Shown one piece after another: positions 31,337 through 40,735 of a stretch of DNA of 64,000 nt. Source of the stretch: Phenylobacterium sp. (GTDB lineage: Bacteria > Pseudomonadota > Alphaproteobacteria > Caulobacterales > Caulobacteraceae). The notes under the pieces were generated by a model, which saw only the letters and a list, made by a program, of their open reading frames with translations, was not told the DNA's origin and did no database searches. The stretch is taken from contig NZ_JAHBYD010000008.1 of assembly GCF_019636135.1 (NCBI RefSeq), positions 62,001 through 126,000 on the forward strand, given 5' to 3'. Both the position numbers and the translations under genes were made by a program. Position 1 is the stretch's first letter. Each line of letters opens with the position of its first letter.

Positions 31337-31692
31337 CCCTGGTCGACACCTCGATCTGGGTCGAACACCTCAAGGTCGGCAGCGTCGAGCTTGCACGCCT
31401 CCTGGACGAGGGTCGGGTGCTTGGCCATCCGTTCGTGATCGGCGAACTGGCGCTGGGTGGTTTGCGCGGCCGCGACCGCGTGCTCAGGTCGATGACCGAG
31501 TTGCCTCAGGCCGTCGTGGCCACGCACGACGAGGTCATGTCGATGATCGACAGGCGCCGCCTGTGGGGGCGTGGCGTCGGCTTCGTCGACGCACATCTCC
31601 TCGCGGCCGCCGCGCTCAGCGGCGCGGAGCTCTGGACGCAGGATCGCGGCTTGGCGGCCTTGGCGGGCGACCTGGGTCTCGGGCGGGCCTGA
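31333..31692 (+). CDS. vapC: VapC PIN-domain ribonuclease toxin
   Basis: 119 residues of PIN fold. Acidic metal-binding residues lie in LVDTSIWVEH, VIGELALGG, GRGVGFVDAHLLAAAALSG and ELWTQDRGLAAL, the standard quartet. It would cleave a specific RNA, often tRNA or rRNA, when freed from VapB. The gene starts inside the vapB stop codon. Confidence 0.9.
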   Translation: MTLVDTSIWVEHLKVGSVELARLLDEGRVLGHPFVIGELALGGLRGRDRVLRSMTELPQAVVATHDEVMSMIDRRRLWGRGVGFVDAHLLAAAALSGAELWTQDRGLAALAGDLGLGRA

Positions 31693-31696
31693 GGCT

Positions 31697-32020
31697 CTAC
31701 GCCGCGAGCGCTTCGAGGGTCCGGACGCCCCACCGGTGCGAGCCTTCGCCGAACGGGAGGTGGAAGCCGTAGGCGGCGCGCTTGCGCTCGTCCTTCCACG
31801 TCTCCTCGAAGGAGAAGATCACCTGCAGTTGCAGGTCCTCGGGGATCTGACGGACGTCGTGGCCGAGGTTCCGGGCCACTTGCTCGATGACTATCGTCCG
31901 GTGCGCTTCGCCGCCGAGCGATAGAAGGGCCTCACGGACGCGCCGGCACAGGGTTTGTTTGACCTTGATGGTCTTCTTGGCCGGGGCGGCGTCCAGGGCG
32001 GTTTCCTGCTGGTTCTGCAT
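31697..32020 (-). CDS. Uncharacterised 107-residue protein
   Basis: Soluble, lysine- and arginine-rich near the start (AKKTIKVKQTLCRRVREAL) with a conserved-looking C-terminal half (FSFEETWKDERKRAAYGFHL and RWGVRTLEAL). I recognise no family. It is convergent with vapC (4-bp gap) and separated from feoB by 88 bp, so it has its own promoter or is the end of the feoAB transcript. Confidence 0.55.
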   Translation of the reverse strand: MQNQQETALDAAPAKKTIKVKQTLCRRVREALLSLGGEAHRTIVIEQVARNLGHDVRQIPEDLQLQVIFSFEETWKDERKRAAYGFHLPFGEGSHRWGVRTLEALAA

Positions 32021-32108
32021 GGCAGGAGACAGCTTTCACGCCACTGATTTACGGCCCCGTTAAAGCGCACGGAAAAAGAGAGGTTAACGCAACTGGCGGT
32101 GGAAGGCC

Positions 32109-33983
32109 TCAGCCGGCCCCCAGCGCCACCGCCGCGTGGTAGACCGCGAACGAGGCCAGGTAGGCGAGGGTGACCATGTAGCCGAACATCACGGCGGTCC
32201 AACCCCAGGAGTTGGTCTCGCGCTTCACGACGCCCAGGGTGGCCACGCACTGCGGCGCGAAGATGTACCAGGCCAGGAACGAGAGGCCCGTCGCCAGCGA
32301 CCAGCTATGCGCCAGCGTCACGCCCAGCGCCGTGGCGTTCGCCTCGGCGTCGCCCACGGCGTAGACGGTGCCCAGCGCCGCCACCGCCACCTCGCGCGCC
32401 GCGAAGCCGGGGATCAGGGCGACCACCATCTGCCAGTTGAAGCCGATGGGGGCGAACAGCGGCTGGATCGCGTGGCCGATCATGCCGGCGAAGCTGTAGT
32501 CGATGGCCGGGCCCGTGGCGCCGGCCGGCGCCGACGGGAAGGTCGACAGCACCCAGACCAGCACCATGAGCGGCAAGATGATCCGGCCCGCGCGGCTCAG
32601 GAAGATCTGGGCGCGCTGCAGGACGTTTCGCGCCACGCTCTCGGCCGACGGCAGCTTGTAGGTCGGCAGCTCCATCAGGAACGGCTCGACCGCGCCGCGC
32701 CAGAACACCTTGCGGATCACGAACGAGACGACGAGCGCGCTCACGACCCCGGACGCGAACAGGCCAAACATCACCAGGCCCTGGAGGTTGAAGCCGGGGC
32801 CGACGGTCCTGTCCGGAATGAAGGCGCCGATGATCAGGGTGTAGACCGGAATCCGCGCCGAACAGGTCATCAGCGGCGCCACCAGGATGGTCGTCATCCG
32901 GTCGCGCTTCTGGTCGATCACCCGCGCCGACATGATCCCCGGGATCGCGCAGGCGAAGGACGAGAACAGCGGGATGAAGGCCCGGCCGTGCAGCCCGGTC
33001 ACGCCCATGATGCGGTCCATCAGGAACGCGGCGCGGGCCATGTAGCCGAAATCCTCGAGCAGGATGATGAAGAAGAACAGCACCAGGATCTGCGGCAGGA
33101 AGACGAGCACCGAGCCCACGCCCGCGAACAGGCCGTCGACCACCAGGCTGCGCAGCAGGTCGCCGGGGATCAGCCGGCCCACCTCGGCGCCCAGCCAGGC
33201 GACGCCCGCCTCGATGGCGTCGGCCGGCGGGCCGGCCCAACTGAACACCGCCTGGAAGACCAGGAACATCACGGCGCCCAGGATCAGGAGGCCGGCGAGG
33301 GGATGCAGCAGCACCGCGTCGACCTTCGCGGTGAAGGTGTCGGGCCGCTCGGGCGGGCGGACGTAGGCCTTCAGGATCCGCTGCGCCTCGCGGTGCGCGC
33401 CCCGGATCTCGGCGGCGGACGGCTCGTGCCAGGTGTTGTCGGTCGAGAGCGCGCCGGAGGCCACGAGTTCGTCGACCTTGGCGGTCAACTCCTCGATCCC
33501 GCGCTTGCGGGTGGCCACGGTCGTGACGATCGGGCAGCCCAGTTCCTGCTGCAGGCCCTCGAGGTCGATCCGCAGGCCCTGGCGCTGGGCGATGTCGTAC
33601 ATGTTGAGCGCCAGGACCATCGGCCGCCCGACCGCCTTCAGCTCCAGGATCAGCCGCAGCACGAGGCGCAGGTTCGTGGCGTCGGCCACCGCCACCACCA
33701 CGTCGGGCTCCTCCTCGCCGGCCAGCCGGCCCAGCACGGCGTCGCGGGTGACGGCCTCGTCGGGGCTGCGCGCGCGCAGCGAATAGGTGCCCGGCAGGTC
33801 CAGCACCGACAGCGTCCGGCCGGCGGCGGTGGTGACCGTGCCTTCCTTCCGCTCGACCGTGACGCCGGCGTAGTTGGCCACCTTCTGGCGGCTGCCGGTC
33901 AGGGCGTTGAAGAGGGCGGTCTTGCCGGTGTTGGGGTTGCCGACCAGCGCCACGCGCGCCGGGCGGATGACGGCGTCGCTCAT
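32109..33983 (-). CDS. feoB: Ferrous iron transport protein B
   Basis: 624-residue inner-membrane Fe(II) transporter. The N-terminal G domain has GNPNTGKTALFN (G1), DLPGTYSL (G3) and ALNMYDIA (G4), followed by helical and transmembrane regions with the gate motifs FACAIPGIMSAR and TCSARIPVY (conserved cysteines). ATG 33983 overlaps the feoA stop by four bases. Longer N-terminal extensions are unlikely because they run into feoA. Confidence 0.95.
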   Translation of the reverse strand: MSDAVIRPARVALVGNPNTGKTALFNALTGSRQKVANYAGVTVERKEGTVTTAAGRTLSVLDLPGTYSLRARSPDEAVTRDAVLGRLAGEEEPDVVVAVADATNLRLVLRLILELKAVGRPMVLALNMYDIAQRQGLRIDLEGLQQELGCPIVTTVATRKRGIEELTAKVDELVASGALSTDNTWHEPSAAEIRGAHREAQRILKAYVRPPERPDTFTAKVDAVLLHPLAGLLILGAVMFLVFQAVFSWAGPPADAIEAGVAWLGAEVGRLIPGDLLRSLVVDGLFAGVGSVLVFLPQILVLFFFIILLEDFGYMARAAFLMDRIMGVTGLHGRAFIPLFSSFACAIPGIMSARVIDQKRDRMTTILVAPLMTCSARIPVYTLIIGAFIPDRTVGPGFNLQGLVMFGLFASGVVSALVVSFVIRKVFWRGAVEPFLMELPTYKLPSAESVARNVLQRAQIFLSRAGRIILPLMVLVWVLSTFPSAPAGATGPAIDYSFAGMIGHAIQPLFAPIGFNWQMVVALIPGFAAREVAVAALGTVYAVGDAEANATALGVTLAHSWSLATGLSFLAWYIFAPQCVATLGVVKRETNSWGWTAVMFGYMVTLAYLASFAVYHAAVALGAG

Positions 33984-34303
33984 CGTGCGGCCGTGTCCAG
34001 GCGCACCCACACGTCCTCGGCGTCACGGCGCCGCAGCGCGATGCGCATGTCGTCCAGCCGCACGGCGATGGGATCCTTCCAGATCGCGCCCTCGTGCAGC
34101 AGCTCGAACCGCGCGCCCTCCACGAAGCCGAACTCCAGCAGCCGCCGCTCCAGCTCGTGGACATCGACCCCGTGCTCGCGGGCATGGTCGGCGCGGACTT
34201 CCACGATCACGCCGCGGTCGCCGGGCCTCGCCACGGACAGCCGGGTGCTGCCCGCCAGGGCCTCGTCGGCTTGCGCCCGCGCTTCGGCGGCCAGGTCGTG
34301 CAT
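33980..34303 (-). CDS. feoA: Ferrous iron transport protein A
   Basis: 107 residues, SH3-like beta barrel (LERRLLEFGFVEGARFELLH and KDPIAVRLDDMRIALRRRDA), slightly longer at the N-terminus than the usual 75-residue FeoA. It assists FeoB. The ATG at 34303 is 30 bp downstream of a Fur-box-like palindrome. Confidence 0.92.
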   Translation of the reverse strand: MHDLAAEARAQADEALAGSTRLSVARPGDRGVIVEVRADHAREHGVDVHELERRLLEFGFVEGARFELLHEGAIWKDPIAVRLDDMRIALRRRDAEDVWVRLDTAAR

Positions 34304-34332
34304 GCGAAAAGAGTCCCGGCGCTCGCGAAGGT

Positions 34333-34349
34333 TTGCGAACGATTATCAA
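34333..34349. promoter_or_regulatory. Candidate Fur box before feoAB
   Basis: TTGCGAACGATTATCAA has dyad symmetry (TTG-nn-AA-nnn-TT-nn-CAA) and AT-richness like a Fur-family site, 30 bp upstream of feoA. Iron repression of feoAB through Fur is standard; the site itself is inferred. Confidence 0.5.
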
Positions 34350-34529
34350 CTAAGGCCGGGGCCGCCCCGGCGCAAGGCTCGCGTTGCCCAGGTCCGACCG
34401 TTCGGAACCTGAGACCCTGCTGATCGGGGGAATGCGCGACCGGCGCCCGCAGCGGCGTTCGGGACGTGGATCTCCTGACCTGACTCCGAGCTTGCCCAGC
34501 GCGAGCGATCGACTAAGACGACCTCGTCG

Positions 34530-34615
34530 GCCCCTTTGGCGGAATTGGTAGACGCAGAGCACTCAAAATGCTCCGCCCAAAAGGCGTCCCGGTTCGAGCC
34601 CGGGAGGGGGCACCA
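34530..34615 (+). tRNA. tRNA-Leu(CAA), CCA encoded
   Basis: The acceptor stem GCCCCTT pairs with AGGGGGC, the discriminator is A34612 and CCA is at 34613-34615. The anticodon stem GAGCA/TGCTC holds the loop CTCAAAA, giving anticodon CAA. A long variable arm with a pairing GCCC...GGC follows, and the T arm CCCGG-TTCGAGC-CCGGG is perfect. Class II tRNA with all expected features. Confidence 0.95.
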
Positions 34616-34716
34616 CATCGGACGTCGACCGGGCGCACGGCGCACCCGTCGGCGGAACGCCATAGACCCTCGGCCCGGCCGCCCGCGCCACCTGCATCCT
34701 CGCCGGGCGCGGCGGG

Positions 34717-35901
34717 TCAGGTGGCTTCGTAGAGGGTGACCACGCAGGCGCCGCCGAGGCCGAGGTTGTGCTGCAGGGCCAGCTTCGCCGCCTCGACCTG
34801 CCGCGCACCGGCGCGGCCGCGGAGCTGCTGGACCAGCTCGAAGCACTGCGCGAGGCCGGTGGCGCCGAGGGGGTGGCCCTTGGCCAGCAGGCCGCCGGAC
34901 GGGTTCACCACGTGGCGGCCCCCATAGCTGTTGTCGCCATCCTCGACCATCCGCTCCGCGCCGCCGGCCGCGGCCAGGCCCAGGCCCTCGTAGCTGAGGA
35001 TCTCGTTGGCCGTGAAGCAGTCGTGCAGCTCCACCACGCGCACGTCGCCGGGCGCGACGCCCGAGGCTTCGTAGACGGCCTCCGCCGCGCGGCGGGTCAG
35101 CCCCACGCCGACGGCGGCGGTCATGTCGCCGGCGAAGCTGTCGGCCCGGTCGGTGGTCATGGCCTGAGCCCGGATGCGCACCGCGCCGGAAAGGCCGCGT
35201 CGCCGCGCGAAGGCCTCGGAGACCACGACCGCCGCCGCGGCGCCACAGGTGGGCGGGCAACACTGCAGGCGCGTGAGCAGGGGCGCGAACATCATCGGGC
35301 TCGCCAGCACGGCCTCGACGCTGAGGGGGTCGCGGAAGACGGCGTTGGGGTTGTTCGCGGCGTGGGTCCGGGCCTTCACGGCCACCTTGGCGAAGGTCTC
35401 GGCCCTGGCGCCATAGGTTTCGGCGTAGTCGCGCGCCGCCCCGCCGAAGAGCCGCAGGGCGATGGGCGCGTCGCTGGCGCCATGGCGGCGGTCCGCCACC
35501 TCGAGGAACGGGTCCAGCGGGCTCGGCCGGTCGCCGAACGCCTCGGCGATGGCCCCGGCCGGCATCTGCTCGAAGCCCAGCGCCAGGACGCAGTCCGCGG
35601 CCCCGCCCGCCACCGCCTGGCGGGCCAGGAAGAGGGCGGTGGAGCCGGTGGAGCAGTTGTTGTTGACGTTGATCACCGGCACGCCGGTCAGGCCCACCTC
35701 GTAGGCGGCGCGCTGCCCGCTGGTGGAGTCGCCGTAGACGTAGCCGGCGTAGACCTGCTGGATGTCGGCGTAGGCGATGTCGGCGTCGGCCAGGGCCTGG
35801 CGGGCGGGCTCGGCGGCCATCTCCGTGTAGGGCGCCGCGCGCCTGGGCGTGGCGAACGGGGTCATGCCGACCCCGGCGACGAGGGCGTGGTCGACGGCCA
35901 T
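34717..35901 (-). CDS. Thiolase (SCP-x-like lipid-transfer type acetyl-CoA acetyltransferase)
   Basis: 394 residues. Nucleophile Cys83 in VNNNCSTGS; HDCF near residue 300 and KGHPLGATG near 350 complete the active site. The sequence is closer to SCP-x-type thiolases than to PhaA-type acetoacetyl-CoA thiolases, so cleavage of a branched or sterol-like 3-ketoacyl-CoA is plausible. It is the last gene of a tightly overlapping minus-strand operon; its ATG overlaps the amidase stop. Confidence 0.85.
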   Translation of the reverse strand: MAVDHALVAGVGMTPFATPRRAAPYTEMAAEPARQALADADIAYADIQQVYAGYVYGDSTSGQRAAYEVGLTGVPVINVNNNCSTGSTALFLARQAVAGGAADCVLALGFEQMPAGAIAEAFGDRPSPLDPFLEVADRRHGASDAPIALRLFGGAARDYAETYGARAETFAKVAVKARTHAANNPNAVFRDPLSVEAVLASPMMFAPLLTRLQCCPPTCGAAAAVVVSEAFARRRGLSGAVRIRAQAMTTDRADSFAGDMTAAVGVGLTRRAAEAVYEASGVAPGDVRVVELHDCFTANEILSYEGLGLAAAGGAERMVEDGDNSYGGRHVVNPSGGLLAKGHPLGATGLAQCFELVQQLRGRAGARQVEAAKLALQHNLGLGGACVVTLYEAT

Positions 35902-37322
35902 CAGGCAGGGACCCGGTGGAACCAGGGCTGGGCGCGTTCGAGCTGGCCGGCCAGGCGGAAGAGGGTCGCCTCCCCGCCGCCGCGGGCCGCGAACTGCACG
36001 CCGACCGGCAGGCCGTCGTCGGTCCAGGCCAGGGGCACGCTCATCGCCGGCTGGCCGCCGACGTTGAACGGCTGGGTGTTGGGGATGAACGAGTAGAGCC
36101 GCTCGGCGTAGTCGGAGAGGTCGGCGGCGTTCATGTCGATGCTGCCCTTGGGGACCGGCGGCTTGGCGTTGGTCGCCAGGAGCAGGACGTCGTAGCGCTC
36201 GAAGAAGGCGGCGAGCTGGCGGCTGAGCGCATGCAGGTGCTGGATCGCCTGGGCGACCTGGACCCCGCTGAACGCCAGGCCGTTCTGGTAGATCAGCCAG
36301 GTGAGGGTCTCGACCTCTTCCGGCCGGATCGGCGCGCCGCGCCGGGCCGCTTCGTTCTCCAGGTTGGCGGCGGTGGCGGCCGAGACCGCGGTGTTGCCGT
36401 GCAGCGCCATCTGCTGGAAGTCGACGTCGGGCGTGGCCTCCTCCACGTGGTGGCCGAGGGCGGCGCAGAGCGTCGCGGCGTCGCGCACGGCCTTCACGTT
36501 CTCGGGCATCAGCTCGCCCCAGGCCAGGGCGGCGGTGGTGAAGCCGATCCGCAGCCTGCCGGGGTCGCGGCCGACCTCGGCGAGGAAGGGCGTCTGCGGC
36601 GGGTCCAGCCAGTAGGGGTCGCCGGGTTGCGGCTGGCAGGCGATGTCCAGCAGGACCGCGCTGTCGCGCACCGAGCGGGTGAGGGCGTGCTGGACGGACA
36701 GGCCGCCCCAGCCTTCTCCGGCGGGCGCCAGCGAGACGCGGCCGCGCGAAGGCTTCAGGCCGAACAGGCCGCAGCAGGAGGCGGGGGTGCGGATCGAGCC
36801 TCCCCCGTCGCTGCCGTGGGCCGCCGGCACGATGCCGGACGCGACCGCCGCCGCCGCCCCGCCGGACGAGCCGCCCGGGGTGTGGCCGTGGTTCCAGGGG
36901 TTCAGGGTCGGGCCGTAGGACACCGGCTCGGTCACCGTGGCGATGCCGAACTCCGGGGTGTTGGTCTTGCCGAACAGCACGAGCCCGGCCCGGCGGTAGG
37001 CGGCGACGATGGCGCTGTCGGCGGCGGCGGGGGCCGCGTGCTTGAACAGCCGTGCGCCCGCGCCCGTCGTGACGCCCTTCATGTGGACCGAGATGTCCTT
37101 GATCGGATAGGGCACGCCCCTCAGCGGCCCCTCCGGAAGGCCTGCGGCGATGGCGGCGCGGGCTTCCTCGTCCAGGTCGACGATCACCGCGTTCAGCGTC
37201 GGATTGACCTCGGCCATCCGCGCCTGGGCCGCGTCCAGCAGCTCCCCGGGGGTCACCTCCCTGCGGGCCACCAGTTCGGCCAGGCCCACGGCGTCATGAC
37301 GGCGATAGTCTTCGAAATTCAC
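35901..37322 (-). CDS. Amidase-signature family amidase
   Basis: 473 residues. The Ser-cisSer-Lys triad is visible: Lys in VPYPIKDISVHM, cis-Ser in GSDGGGSIRTPASCCG and the nucleophile region in TPGGSSGGAAAAVASG. It hydrolyses amide bonds, possibly releasing a carboxylate from an amide or conjugate that enters the adjacent acyl-CoA pathway. The GTG start at 37322 overlaps the transporter stop (GTGA). Confidence 0.88.
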   Translation of the reverse strand: MNFEDYRRHDAVGLAELVARREVTPGELLDAAQARMAEVNPTLNAVIVDLDEEARAAIAAGLPEGPLRGVPYPIKDISVHMKGVTTGAGARLFKHAAPAAADSAIVAAYRRAGLVLFGKTNTPEFGIATVTEPVSYGPTLNPWNHGHTPGGSSGGAAAAVASGIVPAAHGSDGGGSIRTPASCCGLFGLKPSRGRVSLAPAGEGWGGLSVQHALTRSVRDSAVLLDIACQPQPGDPYWLDPPQTPFLAEVGRDPGRLRIGFTTAALAWGELMPENVKAVRDAATLCAALGHHVEEATPDVDFQQMALHGNTAVSAATAANLENEAARRGAPIRPEEVETLTWLIYQNGLAFSGVQVAQAIQHLHALSRQLAAFFERYDVLLLATNAKPPVPKGSIDMNAADLSDYAERLYSFIPNTQPFNVGGQPAMSVPLAWTDDGLPVGVQFAARGGGEATLFRLAGQLERAQPWFHRVPA

Positions 37323-38764
37323 GGCGACTCCGGGGTTGGGGCGGGCTTGGCGGCCAGGGATGCGGCGGACGGCTCGATGCGCCACGCGCCGGGCGAGAGG
37401 CGGGCGGCGCGCGCGTCCAGCCGGCGGCGGATGATGCCGTGGCGGCGCGCGTCGATCGGGAAGGTCATGAACATCACCGCGCCGGCGAGCATGAACGGCA
37501 GCGGGCCCAGGCAGTAGACGTACTTCAGCGCCCGCAGCGCCTCGGCGTCGTTGCCGCCCTTGGCCGAGAAGCCGAGGCTTTCGAGCAGCGGCAGGGTGAC
37601 GCCGATGGCGACGGCGGGCGAGATCTGCTGGAAGAAGGCCCAGACGCCGAAGAACAGGCCGCCGCGCGCCTCGCCGGTCTTCAGGGCGTCGTAGTCGATG
37701 ATGTCGCCCATGATGCCGAGCGGCAGGGTCAGGAAGGCGGCGCTGGTCAGGCCGCACAGCGACATCAGCCCCACGAACAGCCAGCCGTCGCCGGCCTGCA
37801 TCTGCATGGCGACGACGCCGCTCAGCGACATGGCGATGAACAGCGAGATCCCCGCCGCGCGATGCTTGCCGATCCGCCTGGCGATCCGCACCCAGAGCGG
37901 CACGCCCACGAGCACGGATCCGAACGAGGCCAGCAGCACGGGCCCGATCACCTCGGGCTGCTTCAGGTAGTGGGAGATGAAGAAGACCAGGGTGGCGTTG
38001 GCGATGCTCGCGCCGATGTTCAGGACCACGTAGGCGACGCAGAGGAGGCGGAACGGCTTGTTGCGGAAAAGCGTGCTCAGGGTCTTCGCCCAGGGGGAGG
38101 GCGCGTGCGGCGCGGCCGGCGGCTCGGGGATGAAGCGCAGCGCCGCCCAGACCGTGAGCGGAGTCATCGCGATCACGATCCAGCCCATCACCGACATGGT
38201 GAAGCGATCGACGGCATGGCCGTACAGGCCGGTGACGGCGGGCACGGCCGACGCGATCACGATCCCGAGGACGTTCGCCGCCTCGCGGAATCCCGCGATC
38301 TTCGAGCGGCCGTGATAGCTCTCAACCACCTCCGCGCCCCAGGCCGAGAAGGCCAGCCCCAGCATCGACGCGCCCAGGTAGATCACGCTGGTGGCCACCA
38401 GGAGATGGACGCCGGTGGCGTTGAGCGGCGGCATGAAGACCATCCAGGCGCCCAGCATCACGATGGGCGTGGCCGCCACCATCCAGGGCTTGCGCCGGCC
38501 CCAGCGGGACCGGGTCATGTCGGACAGCCGCCCGAGGCCGGGGTCGATGCCCATGTCGAACAGGCGGGAGACCAGCAGGAAGCCGCCCACCGCCGACAGG
38601 CTGACGCCGAGTTCCTGGGCGTAGAAGGCCGGAAGCAGCGCCGTCAGCGGGACGAACAGGAACGCCATGGGAATGGCGGGGAGGGCATAGATCGCCATCC
38701 GCCAGGCGGCCATCTCGCGCCCCGGCCCCGGCCCCGGCCCTGGACCTGCGGGCCTACGCGCCAT
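37319..38764 (-). CDS. MFS transporter (GPH-like cation symporter)
   Basis: 481 residues with twelve hydrophobic segments. The loop 2-3 motif FDMGIDPGLGRLSDMTRSRW and the GPH-type DIIDYDALKTGEARGG near residue 370 point to the glycoside-pentoside-hexuronide:cation symporter family (MelB-like), which in catabolic clusters often carries non-sugar acids. The N-terminus is a Gly-Pro repeat encoded by a short hexanucleotide tandem. It overlaps the enoyl-CoA hydratase gene by 11 bp. Confidence 0.82.
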   Translation of the reverse strand: MARRPAGPGPGPGPGREMAAWRMAIYALPAIPMAFLFVPLTALLPAFYAQELGVSLSAVGGFLLVSRLFDMGIDPGLGRLSDMTRSRWGRRKPWMVAATPIVMLGAWMVFMPPLNATGVHLLVATSVIYLGASMLGLAFSAWGAEVVESYHGRSKIAGFREAANVLGIVIASAVPAVTGLYGHAVDRFTMSVMGWIVIAMTPLTVWAALRFIPEPPAAPHAPSPWAKTLSTLFRNKPFRLLCVAYVVLNIGASIANATLVFFISHYLKQPEVIGPVLLASFGSVLVGVPLWVRIARRIGKHRAAGISLFIAMSLSGVVAMQMQAGDGWLFVGLMSLCGLTSAAFLTLPLGIMGDIIDYDALKTGEARGGLFFGVWAFFQQISPAVAIGVTLPLLESLGFSAKGGNDAEALRALKYVYCLGPLPFMLAGAVMFMTFPIDARRHGIIRRRLDARAARLSPGAWRIEPSAASLAAKPAPTPESP

Positions 38765-39575
38765 TGAAGGACGGCCGGCGGCGCTCGTGGAAGGCGCGCA
38801 CGCCCTCCAGGCCGTCCTCGGTGCCGAAGGAGCGCACGATGCTGGCCGCCTCCGACGCCAGGTGGTCGGAATAGTCGGCCTGCGGCGCGTCGCGCAGGAG
38901 CCGCCGCGCGGTGGCGTAGGCGGTGGTGGGGCCGGCCGCCAGTTCCACCGCGAGCGCCCGCGCGCGGCTGGCGACGGCGTCGTCGGGCGTGACCTCGGTG
39001 ACCATCCCGAGGTTCAGCGCCTCGGCGGCCGAGAGGGTCCGGTTGAGCAGGGTGAGCTCGACCGCGCGCCGCAGGCCCACCAGTCGCGGCAGCAGCCAGC
39101 TCGTGCCGCCGTCGGGGGTGAGCCCGGAACGGGTGTAGGCCATCACGAAACGTGCGCCCTCGCCGGCCACCACGAGGTCGGCGATCAGCGCCAGGCCCAG
39201 GCCGGCGCCGGCCGCCGCGCCATGCACCGCCGAGATCACCGGCGCGTGGAACGTGCAGATCCGTTCGAGCGCGGCGTGGAGGTCCTGGATCAGGCCGCCC
39301 ACATAGTGCGCGGCGCCGCGGTCCTGCCGGGCGAAGCTCGCCAGGTCGCCGCCGGCGCAGAACATCTTCCCGGCGCCCTCGATCACCAGGGCCCGGACCG
39401 AACGGTCGCCGTGCAGCCCCTCCATCGCCGCCAGCAGGGCGGCGGCCAGGGCGGCGTCGATGGAGTTGCCCGCGTCGGGCCGGTTCAGGGTGACGACGGC
39501 CACGGCGCCCTCGCGCCGGACGAGCACCGGTGGGGCCCCGCCCGCGCCGGCCAGGGGATCGCGCGCTTGGCTCAT
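38754..39575 (-). CDS. Enoyl-CoA hydratase/isomerase family protein
   Basis: 273-residue crotonase-fold enzyme. GKMFCAGGDLASFA forms the first oxyanion loop (near residue 69) and ISAVHGAAAGAGLGLALIAD the second; ARFVMAYTRSGLTPDGGTSW carries the C-terminal catalytic region, with an aspartate where the hydratase glutamate often sits, so isomerase or hydratase activity cannot be separated. It overlaps the acyl-CoA dehydrogenase stop by four bases. Confidence 0.85.
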   Translation of the reverse strand: MSQARDPLAGAGGAPPVLVRREGAVAVVTLNRPDAGNSIDAALAAALLAAMEGLHGDRSVRALVIEGAGKMFCAGGDLASFARQDRGAAHYVGGLIQDLHAALERICTFHAPVISAVHGAAAGAGLGLALIADLVVAGEGARFVMAYTRSGLTPDGGTSWLLPRLVGLRRAVELTLLNRTLSAAEALNLGMVTEVTPDDAVASRARALAVELAAGPTTAYATARRLLRDAPQADYSDHLASEAASIVRSFGTEDGLEGVRAFHERRRPSFNGA

Positions 39576-40735
39576 AGGGACCTGCCGATGATCTCTTTCA
39601 TGATTTCGTTGGAGCCCCCGTAGATCCGGGAGATCCGGCTATCGAGCCAAAGCCGCGAGATCTCGTACTCGAGCATGTAGCCGTAGCCGCCGTGCAGTTG
39701 CAGGCAGGCGTCGACGATCCTGTTCTGCTGCTCGGTGGTCCGCAGCTTCAGCATGGCCGCCTCCTCGGCGGTCAGCCGGCCGGCCATGAACTTCATGAGG
39801 CAGCGCTCCAGGAACACCCGGCAGACCATGGCCTCGGTCTGGCACTCGGCCAGGCGGAAGCGGCTGTTCTGGAAGTCGATCACCCGCTGGCCGAACGCCT
39901 TGCGCTCGGCGGTGTAGGCGATGGTGCGGGCGAGCGCGGTCTCTATGGTGGCCACCGCGCCCACCGCGGTCATCAGCCGCTCCTCGACCAGGCGGGCCAT
40001 GAGCTGCGCGAAGCCACGGCCCTCCACGCCGCCGAGAAGGGCCGAGGCGGGCACGCGGGCCTCGTCGAAGAACAGCTCCGTCGTATCGGCCGACCATTGG
40101 CCGAGCTTTTCCAGCGGCTCGCCATGCGCGAAGCCCGCGAGGCCGGCGGTCTCCACCAGGAACAGGCTGATGCCGCCCTCGGTCTGGGCGGCCAGCACGA
40201 TCAGGTCGGCGCAGGCGCCGTTGGAGATGAAGGTCTTGTGTCCGGTGACGACATACTCGTCGCCGTCCCGGCGCGCCCGCGTGGTCATGCCGCGCAGGTC
40301 GCTGCCGCCGCCGGGCTCGGTCATGGCGATGGCGCCGATCCATTCGCCCGCGGCCATCCGGGGCAGGACGCGGGCCTTCTGCGCCGCGTCGCCGTAGAGT
40401 TCGACATAGGGCGCGACCACGTCGTTGTGCAGCGACATCATCGGCCCGACGACGCCGGCGCGGACCTGCTCCTCCATCAGCGCCACCGAGAACAGGATGT
40501 CGGCGCCCTGGCCGCCGTAGGCCTCGGGCTGGCGGAAGCACAGCAGGCCCAGTTCGCCGGCGCGGCGCCAGGCGCTGCGCGGCGCCATGCCCGCCTCTTC
40601 CCAGGCTTCCCGGTTGGGGACGCACTCGGCCTGCAGGAACCGCCGCGCCATGTCGCGGAACATCTCGTGCTCCGGCTGGAACGGCAGGATGGTGACGGGC
40701 GCGCGATCGCCCGGAGCGGAGGGGGGCGCGGTCAC
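39572..40735 (-). CDS. Acyl-CoA dehydrogenase 2
   Basis: 387 residues. FAD/CoA motifs IAMTEPGGGSDLRGMTT and GHKTFISNGACADLI are present, and the EERL motif near residue 255 supplies the long-chain/isovaleryl-type catalytic glutamate; the C-terminal IYGGSNEIMKEIIGRSL is typical. GTG start at 40735 overlaps the stop of acyl-CoA dehydrogenase 1 (GTGA). The pair share about half their residues and may act as a heteromer or on successive intermediates. Confidence 0.9.
   Translation of the reverse strand: MTAPPSAPGDRAPVTILPFQPEHEMFRDMARRFLQAECVPNREAWEEAGMAPRSAWRRAGELGLLCFRQPEAYGGQGADILFSVALMEEQVRAGVVGPMMSLHNDVVAPYVELYGDAAQKARVLPRMAAGEWIGAIAMTEPGGGSDLRGMTTRARRDGDEYVVTGHKTFISNGACADLIVLAAQTEGGISLFLVETAGLAGFAHGEPLEKLGQWSADTTELFFDEARVPASALLGGVEGRGFAQLMARLVEERLMTAVGAVATIETALARTIAYTAERKAFGQRVIDFQNSRFRLAECQTEAMVCRVFLERCLMKFMAGRLTAEEAAMLKLRTTEQQNRIVDACLQLHGGYGYMLEYEISRLWLDSRISRIYGGSNEIMKEIIGRSL

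Noticed and set aside
34616..34716. Integration site beside tRNA-Leu
   Set aside because: No integrase gene, no direct repeat of the tRNA 3' end within the window and no phage genes.
38716..38745. Hexanucleotide GGCCCC-type tandem at the start of the MFS gene as a phase-variation tract
   Set aside because: Only about four imperfect units of six bases; length changes would stay in frame and only add Gly-Pro pairs.
39572..40735. Possible loss of the catalytic glutamate in acyl-CoA dehydrogenase 2
   Set aside because: The position near the RKAFG motif has Arg instead of Glu, but in long-chain and isovaleryl-type enzymes the base is in the ERL motif of helix G. EERL is intact in both proteins.
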